37,171 nucleotides of DNA from contig SLKR01000087.1 in the NCBI GenBank assembly GCA_007134525.1, positions 1-37,171 of the forward strand, given 5' to 3'. Shown one piece after another: positions 19,104 to 28,157 of this stretch. Source of the DNA: Bacteroidales bacterium (lineage in GTDB: Bacteria > Bacteroidota > Bacteroidia > Bacteroidales > UBA7960). Made by a program: the position numbers and the translations under genes. Numbering within the stretch: the first letter of the stretch is position 1; every line of letters begins with the position of its first letter. The notes under the pieces are model-generated. The model worked only from the letters and a program-made list of their open reading frames with translations, did not search any database and was not told where the DNA came from.

Positions 19104-19322
19104 CTATTTATATCTGAATGTAATACGTCCTTTGGTAAGGTCATAGGGCGACATCTCCACCTTGACCTTGTCGCCGGGCAAAATCTTTATGTAATGCATT
19201 CTCATCTTGCCTGATATATGGGCCGTAATAACATGGCCGTTCTCAAGCTCTACCCTGAACATCGCATTGCCCAGTGATTCTAAAACAGTTCCGTCTTGTT
19301 GTATGGATGGTTGTTTTGCCAT
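19104..19322 (-). CDS. infA: Translation initiation factor IF-1
   Basis: A 72-residue OB-fold protein that occupies the ribosomal A site during initiation and aids IF2 and IF3. Family segments are [37 protein letters not shown] and [19 protein letters not shown]. The length is exactly that of the family. It lies 5 bp after map and 24 bp before rpmJ. Confidence 0.98.
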   Translation of the reverse strand: MAKQPSIQQDGTVLESLGNAMFRVELENGHVITAHISGKMRMHYIKILPGDKVKVEMSPYDLTKGRITFRYK

Positions 19323-19327
19323 TTGAT

Positions 19328-20128
19328 CTATCTAATAATGACTGAATTGTATTTGTTTTCCTTTAATGATTCTTCAATCAAACTAAAAGTAGAAAGCATT
19401 TCAGGCTTACCGTCGATCACGGCCACCGTGTGCTCGTAATGTCCGGAAGGTTTCCTGTCTGCCGTCCTGATTGTCCATCCATCCTTTTCCTGGACCACAA
19501 ACCGCTTCCCCATATTTATCATCGGTTCAATCGCAACCACCAAACCCTCCTTTATTAATTCGCCCATACCTTTTTTACCGAAGTTCGGAAGCTCGGGTGG
19601 TTCATGCAAATTACGTCCCACTCCGTGTCCTACCAACTCCCTGACTACTGAATACCCGGCTTTTTCAGCAGTATTCTGTATCGCCCATGAAACATCCCCA
19701 AGGGTGTTTCCTGCAACAAGCTGCTCAATTCCGTCGAGTAGCGATTTATAGGTGACCTTCAAAAGTCTTTTCTTTTCATCGCTTATCTCCCCAACGGCAA
19801 AAGTATATGCAGAATCACCGTAGAAGCCATTTTTCAGCACCCCGCAATCAATTGAGAGTATATCTCCTTCCATTACAGGATTGTCGCTCGGAAAGCCGTG
19901 TACTATGACTTCATTTGGCGAAATGCATAATGAGTAGGGAAACCCTTGGTATCCCTTGAACCCGGGTACAGCTCCGTGGTCACGGATAAAACCTTCCGCT
20001 ATCCGGTCGAGCTCTATTGTAGTGACCCCTGGCCGGATATGTTTTGCCACTTCAGCATGGGTCCTGGCAACAAGTAAAGAACTTTCACGTATTAATTCAA
20101 TCTCTTCTCTGGTTTTGTACTGAATCAT
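19328..20128 (-). CDS. map: Type I methionine aminopeptidase
   Basis: A 266-residue metalloprotease that removes the initiator methionine from nascent proteins in the cytoplasm. All five metal ligands are present: Asp94 (SIDCG), Asp105 (YGDSAY), His168 (VGHGVGR), Glu201 (AIEPM) and Glu232 (YEHTV). The substrate-contacting His77 lies in VIVHGFP. There is no N-terminal zinc-finger extension. Its position between secY and infA is the usual spc-operon order, with 15 bp to secY. adk, which sits here in many other bacteria, is absent. Confidence 0.98.
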   Translation of the reverse strand: MIQYKTREEIELIRESSLLVARTHAEVAKHIRPGVTTIELDRIAEGFIRDHGAVPGFKGYQGFPYSLCISPNEVIVHGFPSDNPVMEGDILSIDCGVLKNGFYGDSAYTFAVGEISDEKKRLLKVTYKSLLDGIEQLVAGNTLGDVSWAIQNTAEKAGYSVVRELVGHGVGRNLHEPPELPNFGKKGMGELIKEGLVVAIEPMINMGKRFVVQEKDGWTIRTADRKPSGHYEHTVAVIDGKPEMLSTFSLIEESLKENKYNSVIIR

Positions 20129-20143
20129 CTTCTGTTTTTAAGT

Positions 20144-21502
20144 TTAGCCGGTCATGCCGATCGGTGACGAACGGCCTTTGATACGTCCGGACTTTGTAAG
20201 TCCGTCATAGTGACGCATCAGCAGGTGGCTTTCTATCTGCTGAAGGGTATCTAGTACAACACCAACCATGATAAGCAGTGATGTGCCGCCAAAGAACTGG
20301 GCAAATTGTCCTGTTACGCCCATCAGACTAACAAGTGCAGGCATGATGGCTACGAATGCAAGGAAAAGTGACCCAGGCAATGTAATGCGTGACATCACAT
20401 TATCAATAAACTCAGCTGTCCGCTTCCCTGGTTTTACCCCGGGAATGAACCCGCCGTTCTTTTTCATATCTTCGGCCATCTGGTTGGGATTAACTGTAAC
20501 AGCCGTATAAAAATAAGTAAACAGAATAATCAGTATTGCAAAAGTAAAATTATACCAGAATCCCGTAAAGTTTGACATGGTAGCTGCAAAACCGCTAAGC
20601 GCTTCCGAAAACCCTGCCAAAGTTATCGGTATGAACATTATCGCCTGTGCAAATATTATTGGCATTACTCCGGCTGCATTGACCTTAAGGGGGATATACT
20701 GACGAACACCCCCGTACTGGCGGTTACCTACCACTCTCTTTGCAAACTGCACCGGGATCCGTCGCTGACCCTGCACCAGTAGTATCACAAGCACAACTAC
20801 ACTCATAAGTATTACAAGCTCCAGCAGGAATATAACCAGACCACCGCCTGCTGCCTCCATACGGGCAATAAATTCAGCCGCTAATGCAAACGGAAGCTGT
20901 GCGATTATACCGATCATTATTATAAGCGAGATACCGTTACCAATACCCCTTTCAGTGATTCTTTCACCCAGCCACATTACGAACATCGTCCCGGAAATAA
21001 GGATTACCACGGATGATATCATAAAATAGAAGGAAGGACCGGTTGACCCGGGATCGAACGGAGATATGGCTTCAGCCGGCAACTGCGCTACAAGGTTTGC
21101 AAGGTAGGCAGGAGCTTGTGCAGCCGTTATGAAAACAGTCAGATACCTCGTGATCTGATTAATCTTCTTTCTTCCGCTTTCACCCTCCTTCTGAAGCCTC
21201 TGGAAATACGGAACCGCAACACCCAGAAGTTGGATTATAATGGATGCACTGATATATGGCATAATACCAAGTGCAAAGATGGAGGCGTTTGAAAATGCAC
21301 CTCCCGAAAACATATTGAGAAGCCCAAGCAGTCCGTCCTGTGTCTGAGCCTGCAGTGCCTGAAGCTGATGCGGATCAACGCCTGGCAGTACCACATATGA
21401 TCCAAGACGGTATATCAGTATAATACCCAATGTATTGATTATCCTGATACGCAGGTCTTCAATATTGTAGATGTTAATTAAGGTCTGAATAAATCTTTTC
21501 AT
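20144..21502 (-). CDS. secY: Preprotein translocase subunit SecY
   Basis: A 452-residue polytopic inner-membrane protein that forms the SecYEG channel. Ten membrane segments can be followed. The plug-region sequence GLLGLLNMFSGGAF is near the N-terminus. The conserved loop GERITERGIGNGISLIIM and the cytoplasmic loop RRIPVQFAKRVVGNRQYGG are family signatures, the latter around the SecA/ribosome-docking region. KNGGFIPGVKPGKRTAEF precedes the late helices. It follows rplO by 9 bp in the spc group. Confidence 0.98.
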   Translation of the reverse strand: MKRFIQTLINIYNIEDLRIRIINTLGIILIYRLGSYVVLPGVDPHQLQALQAQTQDGLLGLLNMFSGGAFSNASIFALGIMPYISASIIIQLLGVAVPYFQRLQKEGESGRKKINQITRYLTVFITAAQAPAYLANLVAQLPAEAISPFDPGSTGPSFYFMISSVVILISGTMFVMWLGERITERGIGNGISLIIMIGIIAQLPFALAAEFIARMEAAGGGLVIFLLELVILMSVVVLVILLVQGQRRIPVQFAKRVVGNRQYGGVRQYIPLKVNAAGVMPIIFAQAIMFIPITLAGFSEALSGFAATMSNFTGFWYNFTFAILIILFTYFYTAVTVNPNQMAEDMKKNGGFIPGVKPGKRTAEFIDNVMSRITLPGSLFLAFVAIMPALVSLMGVTGQFAQFFGGTSLLIMVGVVLDTLQQIESHLLMRHYDGLTKSGRIKGRSSPIGMTG

Positions 21503-21511
21503 TCCTGAGCT

Positions 21512-21958
21512 TTATATCCGGTTTACAGTTCCTCCATTTGCCTCAATTGCCTTGACGGCAGTTTCAGAAAAGGCATGGGCGCTAATATTGATCCTGGCAT
21601 TCAGTTTGCCCTTACCAAGTACCTTGACCTTTTCATTCTTTGAAACAAGGCCGTTGCTTATCAGGGTGTTCAGGTCGATCGTATCAGTTCCTTTACTTTC
21701 TACAAGTTTCTGAAGGGTACCGAGATTGACAGGCTGGTACTCCACACGATTACGGTTCTTGAAACCAAATTTCGGGACTCGCCTGGCCAGCGGCATCTGA
21801 CCTCCTTCAAAACCTGCCTTACGCGAAAATCCAGCACGGGATTTTGCTCCCTTGTGGCCCCTGGTAGCTGTATCGCCTGCACCAGATCCTTCTCCTCTTC
21901 CGATGCGCTTTCTTTGCCTGACTGACCCCCTTGCCGGCTTAAGATTACTTAGATCCAT
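21512..21958 (-). CDS. rplO: 50S ribosomal protein L15
   Basis: A 148-residue 23S rRNA-binding protein that enters midway in 50S assembly. The long Gly/Arg-rich N-terminal extension with GRGEGSGAGDTATRGHKGAK is diagnostic, followed by GGQMPLARRVPKFGF and the globular C-terminal region NARINISAHAFSETAVKAIE. It is between rpmD and secY, in normal spc order. Confidence 0.98.
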   Translation of the reverse strand: MDLSNLKPARGSVRQRKRIGRGEGSGAGDTATRGHKGAKSRAGFSRKAGFEGGQMPLARRVPKFGFKNRNRVEYQPVNLGTLQKLVESKGTDTIDLNTLISNGLVSKNEKVKVLGKGKLNARINISAHAFSETAVKAIEANGGTVNRI

Positions 21959-21996
21959 TATATATTGTAAATTTAATGATATTGAACAAAACAGTA

Positions 21997-22182
21997 TTAT
22001 TCACTGACCTCTTCTATAGAGAGTAAATGCCTGACCTTATTGATCATACCTTCTACCTGAGGTGTAGCATTGACCACAACAGGGCGGTGCAACTTTCTCA
22101 ACCCTAGTGCATCAAGGGTCCTTTTCTGTACCGCGGGCCTGCCGATCCTGCTTCTTATCTGAGCTATCTTGTATTTTTTCAT
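21997..22182 (-). CDS. rpmD: 50S ribosomal protein L30
   Basis: A 61-residue small protein of the 50S subunit. KYKIAQIRSRIGRPAVQKRT, LDALGLRKLHRPVVV and GMINKVRHLLSIEEV are family segments, and the length is normal. It lies between rpsE (18 bp) and rplO (38 bp). Confidence 0.97.
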   Translation of the reverse strand: MKKYKIAQIRSRIGRPAVQKRTLDALGLRKLHRPVVVNATPQVEGMINKVRHLLSIEEVSE

Positions 22183-22200
22183 TTTCCGCTTTTTATCAGA

Positions 22201-22719
22201 TTAGCCGTTAAATACTTTTTCAACACTTACACCACGCTGCTGTGCCACGGCAAACGGATCCCTGAGTCTAATCAGGGCATCTATCGTGGCCTTAACGACA
22301 CTATGCGGGTTTGAAGACCCCTTTGACTTTGCAAGGACATCGGTTACACCAACACTTTCCAGTACCGCACGCATGGCACCACCGGCTATAACACCGGTAC
22401 CGTGAGCGGCAGGCTTTATTAGTACCCTGGCACCACTGTACTTACCTTCCTGAGAATGAGGGATAGTACCTTTATAAATAGGTACCTTTATAAGGTGCTT
22501 CTTGGCATCGTCTATTCCCTTGCTTATGGCTGTTGTAACCTCCTTTGCCTTTCCGAGGCCAAAACCTACTACTCCATTCTCGTTACCTACCACTACAATG
22601 GCAGAGAAGCTGAAAGTACGGCCACCCTTGGTAACTTTGGTAACACGCTGTATGCTGACGAGTCTGTCTTTAAATTCGATCTCGCTTGACTTAACCTTTT
22701 TAATGTTTACGTTTGCCAT
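22201..22719 (-). CDS. rpsE: 30S ribosomal protein S5
   Basis: A 172-residue protein at the mRNA entry channel, with roles in accuracy and helicase activity. The double-stranded RNA-binding-like domain is [19 protein letters not shown] and [23 protein letters not shown]. The C-terminal domain has [19 protein letters not shown] and [19 protein letters not shown]. It begins 3 bp after rplR, suggesting coupled translation. Confidence 0.98.
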   Translation of the reverse strand: MANVNIKKVKSSEIEFKDRLVSIQRVTKVTKGGRTFSFSAIVVVGNENGVVGFGLGKAKEVTTAISKGIDDAKKHLIKVPIYKGTIPHSQEGKYSGARVLIKPAAHGTGVIAGGAMRAVLESVGVTDVLAKSKGSSNPHSVVKATIDALIRLRDPFAVAQQRGVSVEKVFNG

Positions 22720-22722
22720 AAT

Positions 22723-23082
22723 TTAGAATTTTAAGCCTCCTTCCCTGGCGCCTTCAGCCAATGATTTAACTCTTCCGTGGTACAGGTAACCGTTACGGTC
22801 GAATACGATATTCTCAATACCAGCTTCACGGGCTTTTTCTGCCAAAACCTTTCCAACTTCCCTGGCCTTTTCTGATTTTGTCAGTTTCTTCTCGCCACTC
22901 TCAATTGTGTTTGAAGAGGCTGAAACAATCGTCCTGCCCTGGAGGTCATCGATTATCTGTCCATAGATAGTTTTGTTGCTGCGGAATACAGACAATCTTG
23001 GTTTCTCTGCCGTGCCCTGTACCTTTTTCCTGACACGGTATTTTATTCTTGTTCTTCTGTCGAGTTTCTTTCTTGTTACCAT
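22723..23082 (-). CDS. rplR: 50S ribosomal protein L18
   Basis: A 119-residue protein that carries 5S rRNA into the central protuberance with L5. [38 protein letters not shown] and [20 protein letters not shown] are typical, and it ends [12 protein letters not shown] like most L18 proteins. It lies between rplF and rpsE. Confidence 0.98.
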   Translation of the reverse strand: MVTRKKLDRRTRIKYRVRKKVQGTAEKPRLSVFRSNKTIYGQIIDDLQGRTIVSASSNTIESGEKKLTKSEKAREVGKVLAEKAREAGIENIVFDRNGYLYHGRVKSLAEGAREGGLKF

Positions 23083-23111
23083 CCTTGTAAAGGAATTTTA
23101 ATTAATTACCA

Positions 23112-23669
23112 CTATTTTGCGGCAGCAGCCTTGCCGGCCTTGCGCCTTATTACCTCACCCTGGTATAGGACACCTTTGCCCTTGTAAGGCTCGGGTTTGC
23201 GCAGGGACCTTATTTTAGCAGCGACCTGTCCGATAAGCTGCTTGTCATGAGATTCGAGTATAATAGTCGGGTTCTTACCCCTTTCGGTAACGGTTTGAAC
23301 CTTGACCTCATCGGGCAGTTCAAAGAAAATGCTGTGAGAATATCCAAGTGAAAGCTCCAGCAACTGTCCGTTGTTAGAAGCTTTATAGCCTACACCTACA
23401 AGTTCCTGTACTATTTTGTAACCCTCTGATACCCCAACAACCATATTGTTTATAAGGGCCCTGTAAAGTCCGTGAAGGGCTTTGAGGCGTTTTTCTTCAC
23501 CAAGGCGCTCCAGGACAACTTCGTTATCCTTTACCGTTACCTTGATACCAGGGTCAACATCCTGGCTCAGTTCACCCTTGGGTCCCTTAACGGCAACTAC
23601 ATTGTTGTCCGATACCTTAACGGTAACACCCTCGGGAATATTTACTGGAAAGTTTCCTATTCGTGACAT
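23112..23669 (-). CDS. rplF: 50S ribosomal protein L6
   Basis: A 185-residue protein near the GTPase-associated centre. The two related domains are visible, starting MSRIGNFPVNIPEGVTV and carrying VGVGYKASNNGQLLELSLG and LRKPEPYKGKGVLYQGE. The frame is open upstream to a TTG at 23696 that would overlap rpsH; the ATG here matches the family start and leaves 11 bp to rpsH. The C-terminus ends in a short Ala/Lys stretch. Confidence 0.98.
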   Translation of the reverse strand: MSRIGNFPVNIPEGVTVKVSDNNVVAVKGPKGELSQDVDPGIKVTVKDNEVVLERLGEEKRLKALHGLYRALINNMVVGVSEGYKIVQELVGVGYKASNNGQLLELSLGYSHSIFFELPDEVKVQTVTERGKNPTIILESHDKQLIGQVAAKIRSLRKPEPYKGKGVLYQGEVIRRKAGKAAAAK

Positions 23670-23680
23670 TTGTAACTCTT

Positions 23681-24079
23681 TTAGCTTACGTAACAAATAA
23701 TTTCTCCACCCACATTCTGTTTCCGGGCTTCCTTGTCGGTCATCATGCCCTTCGAAGTAGAAACAACTGCTATACCCAGTCCGTTGAGAACCCGCGGCAG
23801 CTCCTTGCTGTTTGCGTAACGGCGGAGTCCCGGACTGCTTACCCTCTGCAGATCATTAATAGCGGGCAGTTTGGTAACCGGATGATACTTAAGGGCTATT
23901 TTTATGGTAGGAGGCATTTTGTCATCCTCGAATTTGTAGTTCAAAATATAGCCCTTGTCAAACAGGATCTTGGTAATGCCCTTTTTGACGTTTGATGCAG
24001 GAATCTCTACAACCCTGTGGTTGGACCTGATGGCATTCCTTATTCTTGTCAGATAGTCTGCAATTGGATCGGTTATCAT
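23681..24079 (-). CDS. rpsH: 30S ribosomal protein S8
   Basis: A 132-residue central-domain 16S rRNA-binding protein; in E. coli it also represses the spc operon. It begins MITDPIADYLTRIRNAI. The C-terminal RNA-binding signature STSKGMMTDKEARKQNVGGE is complete, with VSSPGLRRYANSKELPRVLN before it. It lies between rpsN and rplF. Confidence 0.98.
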   Translation of the reverse strand: MITDPIADYLTRIRNAIRSNHRVVEIPASNVKKGITKILFDKGYILNYKFEDDKMPPTIKIALKYHPVTKLPAINDLQRVSSPGLRRYANSKELPRVLNGLGIAVVSTSKGMMTDKEARKQNVGGEIICYVS

Positions 24080-24112
24080 TTTAAAAAAATAAAAAGTTAC
24101 TTTTAATAATAC

Positions 24113-24382
24113 TTACCAGCTTGCTTTGGTTACACCCGGGATCAATCCCTTGTTGGCCATTTCCCTGAAGTTTATACGGGAAATACCGAACTGGCGCATA
24201 TAGCCCTTAGGCCTGCCCGTAAGCATGCAACGGTTGTGCAACCTAACGGGAGAGGCATTTTTGGGGAGCTTTTGCAATCCCTCCCAGTCGCCCTTTGCTC
24301 TCAGTTCTGCCCTTTTCGCGGCATATTTCTTAACAAGCTTTGCTCTTTTAAGCTCTCTGGCTTTCATGGATTCTTTTGCCAT
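24113..24382 (-). CDS. rpsN: 30S ribosomal protein S14, long zinc-free form
   Basis: An 89-residue S14. The long N-terminal helix region ([20 protein letters not shown]) and the absence of the CxxC...CxxC zinc motif place it in the long C-minus form. The C-terminal segment [20 protein letters not shown] is the family signature. It sits in the 30S head and contacts S3 and S10. It is between rplE and rpsH. Confidence 0.98.
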   Translation of the reverse strand: MAKESMKARELKRAKLVKKYAAKRAELRAKGDWEGLQKLPKNASPVRLHNRCMLTGRPKGYMRQFGISRINFREMANKGLIPGVTKASW

Positions 24383-24390
24383 GATATATA

Positions 24391-24948
24391 CTATTTATTC
24401 TGGTTTTTAAATGGTACTCCAAATTCTCTGAGCAGGGCAAAGGCTTCACGGTCTGTATTTGCCGTTGTTACGAAGCTTATGTCCATGCCGTTTATCTTGT
24501 TTACCTTATCTATATTGATTTCGGGGAAGATTATCTGCTCCGGCACACCGAGAGAATAATTACCCCTGCCGTCAAATCCCTTTTCATTCACACCCTTGAA
24601 ATCGCGGATACGGGGAAGCGAAACAGCAATAAGCCTGTCGAGGAATTCGTACATCTTATGTCCCCTAAGGGTAACCCTAACTCCTATGGGCATTCCCCTC
24701 CTAAGCTTAAAGTTGGATATATCCTTTTTTGACTTTGTGGGCACGGCTTTCTGACCAGCTATAAGAGTCATTTCCTCAATAGCATTGTCAAGGATCTTCT
24801 TGTCAGTAATTGCCTCACCAACACCCTGGTTCAGACTGATCTTCAACAGCCTTGGCACCTGCATGGAGTTTGAATAACCAAACTCCTTCATAAGAGCAGG
24901 AATGATCTCCTTTTCGTATCTTTCCTTAATTCTAGGTTTATAGCTCAT
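24391..24948 (-). CDS. rplE: 50S ribosomal protein L5
   Basis: A 185-residue 5S rRNA-binding protein of the central protuberance that contacts P-site t[59 protein letters not shown] and [18 protein letters not shown] are family segments. Its ATG shares one base with the rplX stop (TAATG), which suggests translational coupling. Confidence 0.98.
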   Translation of the reverse strand: MSYKPRIKERYEKEIIPALMKEFGYSNSMQVPRLLKISLNQGVGEAITDKKILDNAIEEMTLIAGQKAVPTKSKKDISNFKLRRGMPIGVRVTLRGHKMYEFLDRLIAVSLPRIRDFKGVNEKGFDGRGNYSLGVPEQIIFPEINIDKVNKINGMDISFVTTANTDREAFALLREFGVPFKNQNK

Positions 24949-25268
24949 TACTTGATTTCCTCCCCTGTCTTTTTGGAATATCTAACCAAACGGTTTTCTT
25001 CGTTTAACCTTCTGCCAACCCTTGTGGCATTTCCCTTGTTGTCAACCAGCATCAGGTTGGAAACATTAATACTAGCTTCCTTCTTAACTATTCCTCCCTG
25101 TGGGTTGGACGCATTTGGCTTTGTATGCTTCGACACCATATTAATGCCCTCAACAAATGCCCTGCGCTTTTTAATGTCAACCATAAGGACCTTGCCTGTG
25201 GCTCCCTTTTCATTGCCTGCAATTACCTTTACGGTGTCACCTTTTTTGATATGTAGTTTGGGATGCAT
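24948..25268 (-). CDS. rplX: 50S ribosomal protein L24
   Basis: A 106-residue protein that starts 50S assembly by binding the 5' part of 23S rRNA, near the exit tunnel. The KOW motif is [19 protein letters not shown], followed by [18 protein letters not shown] and [15 protein letters not shown]. Length is normal. It overlaps the rplE start by one base. Confidence 0.98.
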   Translation of the reverse strand: MHPKLHIKKGDTVKVIAGNEKGATGKVLMVDIKKRRAFVEGINMVSKHTKPNASNPQGGIVKKEASINVSNLMLVDNKGNATRVGRRLNEENRLVRYSKKTGEEIK

Positions 25269-25285
25269 AATCTGTTTTTTACGGG

Positions 25286-25654
25286 TTACAACACTTCGGG
25301 TGCCAATGAAACAATTTTCATAAACTGTTTTTCACGCAACTCCCTTGCAACCGGGCCAAAAATACGCGTTCCACGCATTTCCTCAGTAGCAGTGAGCAGC
25401 ACTACCGCATTGTCGTCAAACTTAATATAACTTCCATCTTGTCTTCTTACATGCTTTTTGGTTCGAACGACCACTGCCTTTGACACGGTGCCCTTTTTAA
25501 TATTGCCCGAAGGCAGGGCGTCTTTTACCGTTACGATAATCTTGTCACCGATGCCGGCGTATCTGCGGCGGGTGCCTCCAAGCACTCTGATGCAAAGCAC
25601 CTCTTTGGCTCCACTGTTATCCGCCACCGCTAGTCTGGACTCTTGCTGTATCAT
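25286..25654 (-). CDS. rplN: 50S ribosomal protein L14
   Basis: A 122-residue protein at the subunit interface (bridge B8). It begins [20 protein letters not shown] and contains [20 protein letters not shown] and [20 protein letters not shown], with the C-terminal [20 protein letters not shown]. It is exactly the family length and is 2 bp downstream of rpsQ. Confidence 0.98.
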   Translation of the reverse strand: MIQQESRLAVADNSGAKEVLCIRVLGGTRRRYAGIGDKIIVTVKDALPSGNIKKGTVSKAVVVRTKKHVRRQDGSYIKFDDNAVVLLTATEEMRGTRIFGPVARELREKQFMKIVSLAPEVL

Positions 25655-25656
25655 AA

Positions 25657-25914
25657 TTACTTAGCTCTTTCAAGGATTTCAACTAATCTCCAACATTTAC
25701 TCTTGCTCAGAGGCCTGGTTTCCATGATCCTGACCGTGTCACCAATATTGCACTCATTTTTCTCGTCATGAGCCATGAAACGGGATGTACGCTTTACGAA
25801 CTTACCGTACTTGGGATGCCTTACCCTGCGCAGAACTTCTACTACGACAGACTTGTCCATCTTGTTGCTTACAACAAGGCCTGTTCTTTCTTTTCTGGGA
25901 TTTCTGGTTTCCAT
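25657..25914 (-). CDS. rpsQ: 30S ribosomal protein S17
   Basis: An 85-residue OB-fold protein that binds the 5' domain of 16S r[43 protein letters not shown] and [20 protein letters not shown] are the family segments. It lies 13 bp after rpmC and 2 bp before rplN. Confidence 0.98.
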   Translation of the reverse strand: METRNPRKERTGLVVSNKMDKSVVVEVLRRVRHPKYGKFVKRTSRFMAHDEKNECNIGDTVRIMETRPLSKSKCWRLVEILERAK

Positions 25915-25927
25915 TTTAACAAATTGA

Positions 25928-26128
25928 TTATTTCGTTTCTTCTATTTCCCTCTTCCGCAACTCAGTGAGGATGCGGGCAACAGTTCTGCGATAATCCTTT
26001 ATCTTCATCGGGTTCTCCAATGGTGATACCGCATGGTTCATTTTCAGCTTGCGCAATTGCTTCTTCTCCTCGTCCAAACGCTCACGTAGCTCGCTGATTG
26101 ACATTTCTCGTATTACATTCTGCTTCAT
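25928..26128 (-). CDS. rpmC: 50S ribosomal protein L29
   Basis: A 66-residue two-helix protein next to the exit tunnel, where it borders the trigger factor and SRP docking site of L23. [20 protein letters not shown] and [20 protein letters not shown] are typical. The ATG used gives the normal length; Met9 is a less likely alternative. Unusually, 126 nt separate it from rplP, and this gap has a promoter box and a GC-rich leader. Confidence 0.97.
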   Translation of the reverse strand: MKQNVIREMSISELRERLDEEKKQLRKLKMNHAVSPLENPMKIKDYRRTVARILTELRKREIEETK

Positions 26129-26212
26129 CTTTGCGCTGATTTAATTTTTTACAGCTTATCCGCCCTGGCATTCCCTGTTGGCGGCTTGCGGCCTTATAGA
26201 TAGCCTGCAAAA
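26129..26212 (-). ncRNA. Putative structured 5' leader of rpmC
   Basis: Downstream of the -7 box about 84 nt precede the rpmC start. The middle is a GC-rich island in an otherwise A/T-rich spacer. CCGCC pairs with GGCGG (outer ends 26160 and 26184 in plus-strand terms), GGC/GCC can close a CGCAA loop, and GCTG/CAGC can pair near the start codon. A leader RNA that controls the downstream ribosomal genes is an inference; no known leader family was recognised. Confidence 0.35.
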
Positions 26213-26217
26213 AGGCT
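26202..26217 (-). repeat. Small hairpin at the predicted rpmC transcript start
   Basis: AGCCT and AGGCT can pair around a TTTTGC loop on the minus strand, directly after the rpmC -7 box. It overlaps the likely first transcribed bases, so it might shape or process the 5' end. Confidence 0.35.
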
Positions 26218-26218
26218 G

Positions 26219-26226
26219 CAAAGTTA
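26219..26226 (-). promoter_or_regulatory. Internal -7 promoter box upstream of rpmC
   Basis: The minus strand reads TAACTTTG followed by CAG, an exact match to TAnnTTTG. No TTG stands at the usual 19-bp spacing. None of the other spacers between ribosomal genes in this block contains such a match, so it stands out as a likely internal promoter. Confidence 0.55.
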
Positions 26227-26254
26227 CAATTTTTTTCCTAATTCCCGGTTTATT

Positions 26255-26671
26255 TCAAACATAATCTCTTCTTACCACAAACTTGGTGGTTATAGGGAGT
26301 TTCTGCGATCCGAGCCTCATTGCCTCACGTGCGGTTTCAATATTAACACCATCCGCTTCGAAGAGTATCCTTCCCGGGCTTACCCTGGCAACAAAATACT
26401 CAGGGGCACCCTTACCTTTACCCATCCTAACCTCGGCTGGTTTTTTCGTAACAGGCTTGTCAGGAAAAATTCTTATCCAAAGTTGTCCTTCACGCTTCAT
26501 ACGGCGGGTTATTGCCTGACGCGCAGCCTCAATCTGGCGACCTGTTATCCAGCTCTCAGCAAGGGCCTTAATGCCAAAAGAACCGAACGCGAGTTCAGCA
26601 CCGCGTTTGGTGTTACCCTTCATGCGGCCCTTCTGCATTTTCCTGTATTTGGTTTTCTTAGGCTGTAACAT
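26255..26671 (-). CDS. rplP: 50S ribosomal protein L16
   Basis: A 138-residue protein near the peptidyl-transferase centre that contacts A-site t[43 protein letters not shown] and [20 protein letters not shown] are complete family signatures. It follows rpsC by 29 bp and is the last gene before the unusual spacer in front of rpmC. Confidence 0.98.
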   Translation of the reverse strand: MLQPKKTKYRKMQKGRMKGNTKRGAELAFGSFGIKALAESWITGRQIEAARQAITRRMKREGQLWIRIFPDKPVTKKPAEVRMGKGKGAPEYFVARVSPGRILFEADGVNIETAREAMRLGSQKLPITTKFVVRRDYV

Positions 26672-26700
26672 TACTATATATATATTTTACTTAATTGACA

Positions 26701-27417
26701 TTACTTCTTCCTTCTTCCTCCGAAGCGTCCGCCTCCCTGGCGTCCTCCTCCTCCCCTCGAAGGTTCCTCAGTAAATGGGGTGAGTTCAGGCTTGCCAAAT
26801 ATCTCGCCGCGGCAAATCCAGACTTTTACACCGATACGACCGTATGTGGTATGTGCCTCAACACTTGCGTAATCTATATCAGCTCGAAGAGTATGCAAGG
26901 GAATCCTGCCTTCCTTGTAGGTTTCATTACGAGCCATTTCAGCTCCGCCAAGACGTCCGCTTACCATAACCTTGATACCTTCAGCACCGAGCCTCATTGT
27001 GCTCGATATTGAGGTTTTTACAGCACGCCTGAAAGATATACGACCTTCGATCTGTTTTGCAACATTCTGTGCGACCAGAAAAGCATCCAGCTCCGGACGC
27101 TTTATCTCGCTGATATTTATCTGAATTTCCTTGTTTGTGATCTTTTTAAGCTCTTCCTTAAGCTTGTCGACTTCCTGGCCGCCTTTTCCGATAATGATGC
27201 CAGGGCGCGCGGTATTGATATTTACCGTAACGAGTTTAAGTGTCCTTTCTATAAAGATCTTAGACACACCGGCCTTTGCCAGACGAGCGTACAGATATTT
27301 ACGTATCTTGTCGTCTTCAACAAGTTTGGCAGCATACTTCTTCCCGCCATACCAGTTTGAGTCCCATCCTTTTATAACACCAAGCCTGAGGCCGATTGGA
27401 TTTGTCTTTTGTCCCAT
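26701..27417 (-). CDS. rpsC: 30S ribosomal protein S3
   Basis: A 238-residue protein of the 30S head that lines the mRNA entry site. It begins [20 protein letters not shown]. The KH domain carries [16 protein letters not shown] with the GxxG loop. The C-terminal domain has [20 protein letters not shown] and [13 protein letters not shown]. The last 20 residues are a Gly/Arg-rich tail ([18 protein letters not shown]), probably flexible. Confidence 0.98.
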   Translation of the reverse strand: MGQKTNPIGLRLGVIKGWDSNWYGGKKYAAKLVEDDKIRKYLYARLAKAGVSKIFIERTLKLVTVNINTARPGIIIGKGGQEVDKLKEELKKITNKEIQINISEIKRPELDAFLVAQNVAKQIEGRISFRRAVKTSISSTMRLGAEGIKVMVSGRLGGAEMARNETYKEGRIPLHTLRADIDYASVEAHTTYGRIGVKVWICRGEIFGKPELTPFTEEPSRGGGGRQGGGRFGGRRKK

Positions 27418-27429
27418 TCTGAGAAATAT

Positions 27430-27834
27430 TTATTCGTTTTTATTTTTACTGTCAACAAAAATGGTCACGTGATTGGAACGCTTCCTGATCCGGTGAGCCC
27501 TTCCCTGTGGGGCCGGCCTGAGCCTCTTGAGCATCCTTGCACCATCCACATAAATTGATTCTACATAAAGATTGGCGTCCTCAATACGTACACCCTCATT
27601 TTTGCTTTGCCAGTTGGCTATTGCCGACATAAGCAACTTTTCAAGTCGCTGTGCCGCTTCCTTTTTTGTATAGCGCAATATTGCCAGGGCTTTATTCACT
27701 TCCTGTCCCCTTATCAGATCTGCGACCAGCCGCATCTTCCTGGGCGATGTGGGGCAGTTTCTCAGCCTGGCAAAATACTGAGTCTGTCTCTCTTCCTTGA
27801 GTTTTTCAGCCCTGATATGTTTTCTTAATCCCAT
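27430..27834 (-). CDS. rplV: 50S ribosomal protein L22
   Basis: A 134-residue protein with a long hairpin that lines the exit tunnel, the site of macrolide contacts. [20 protein letters not shown] is at the start of the core and the tunnel hairpin is [20 protein letters not shown], ending [13 protein letters not shown]. The N-terminal 25 residues are a basic extension. It is 12 bp before rpsC. Confidence 0.97.
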   Translation of the reverse strand: MGLRKHIRAEKLKEERQTQYFARLRNCPTSPRKMRLVADLIRGQEVNKALAILRYTKKEAAQRLEKLLMSAIANWQSKNEGVRIEDANLYVESIYVDGARMLKRLRPAPQGRAHRIRKRSNHVTIFVDSKNKNE

Positions 27835-27847
27835 TGTGATATCTTAT

Positions 27848-28126
27848 TTATTTTTTGGCTTTATCCTTTTTACCTGCATGCCCCCTGAATATACGTGTTG
27901 GTGCAAACTCTCCCAGCTTATGGCCAACCATGTTCTCGGTGATGTACACGGGAATGAATTTGTTGCCGTTGTGAACTGCGATCGTAAGCCCGACGAATTC
28001 AGGAGATACAATTGAAGCCCTTGACCAGGTCTTAATAACAGACTTCTTGCTGCTGCCAGCCATTGCAAGTACCTTCTTCTCCAGTTTATAGTGTATATAG
28101 GGGCCTTTTTTTAATGAACGACTCAT
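27848..28126 (-). CDS. rpsS: 30S ribosomal protein S19
   Basis: A 92-residue protein of the 30S head that works with S13 near the decoding-site tRNA. It begins [20 protein letters not shown] and contains [40 protein letters not shown] and [17 protein letters not shown]. All are canonical. It is between rplB and rplV. Confidence 0.98.
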   Translation of the reverse strand: MSRSLKKGPYIHYKLEKKVLAMAGSSKKSVIKTWSRASIVSPEFVGLTIAVHNGNKFIPVYITENMVGHKLGEFAPTRIFRGHAGKKDKAKK

Positions 28127-28157
28127 AACTCTTTAGTTTTTCCTTAATAAAGACAAA

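Noticed and set aside
26129-26176. Small open frame beginning in the rpmC leader
   Set aside because: It runs out of frame into rpmC and has an arbitrary composition; the GC-rich sequence is better explained as RNA structure.
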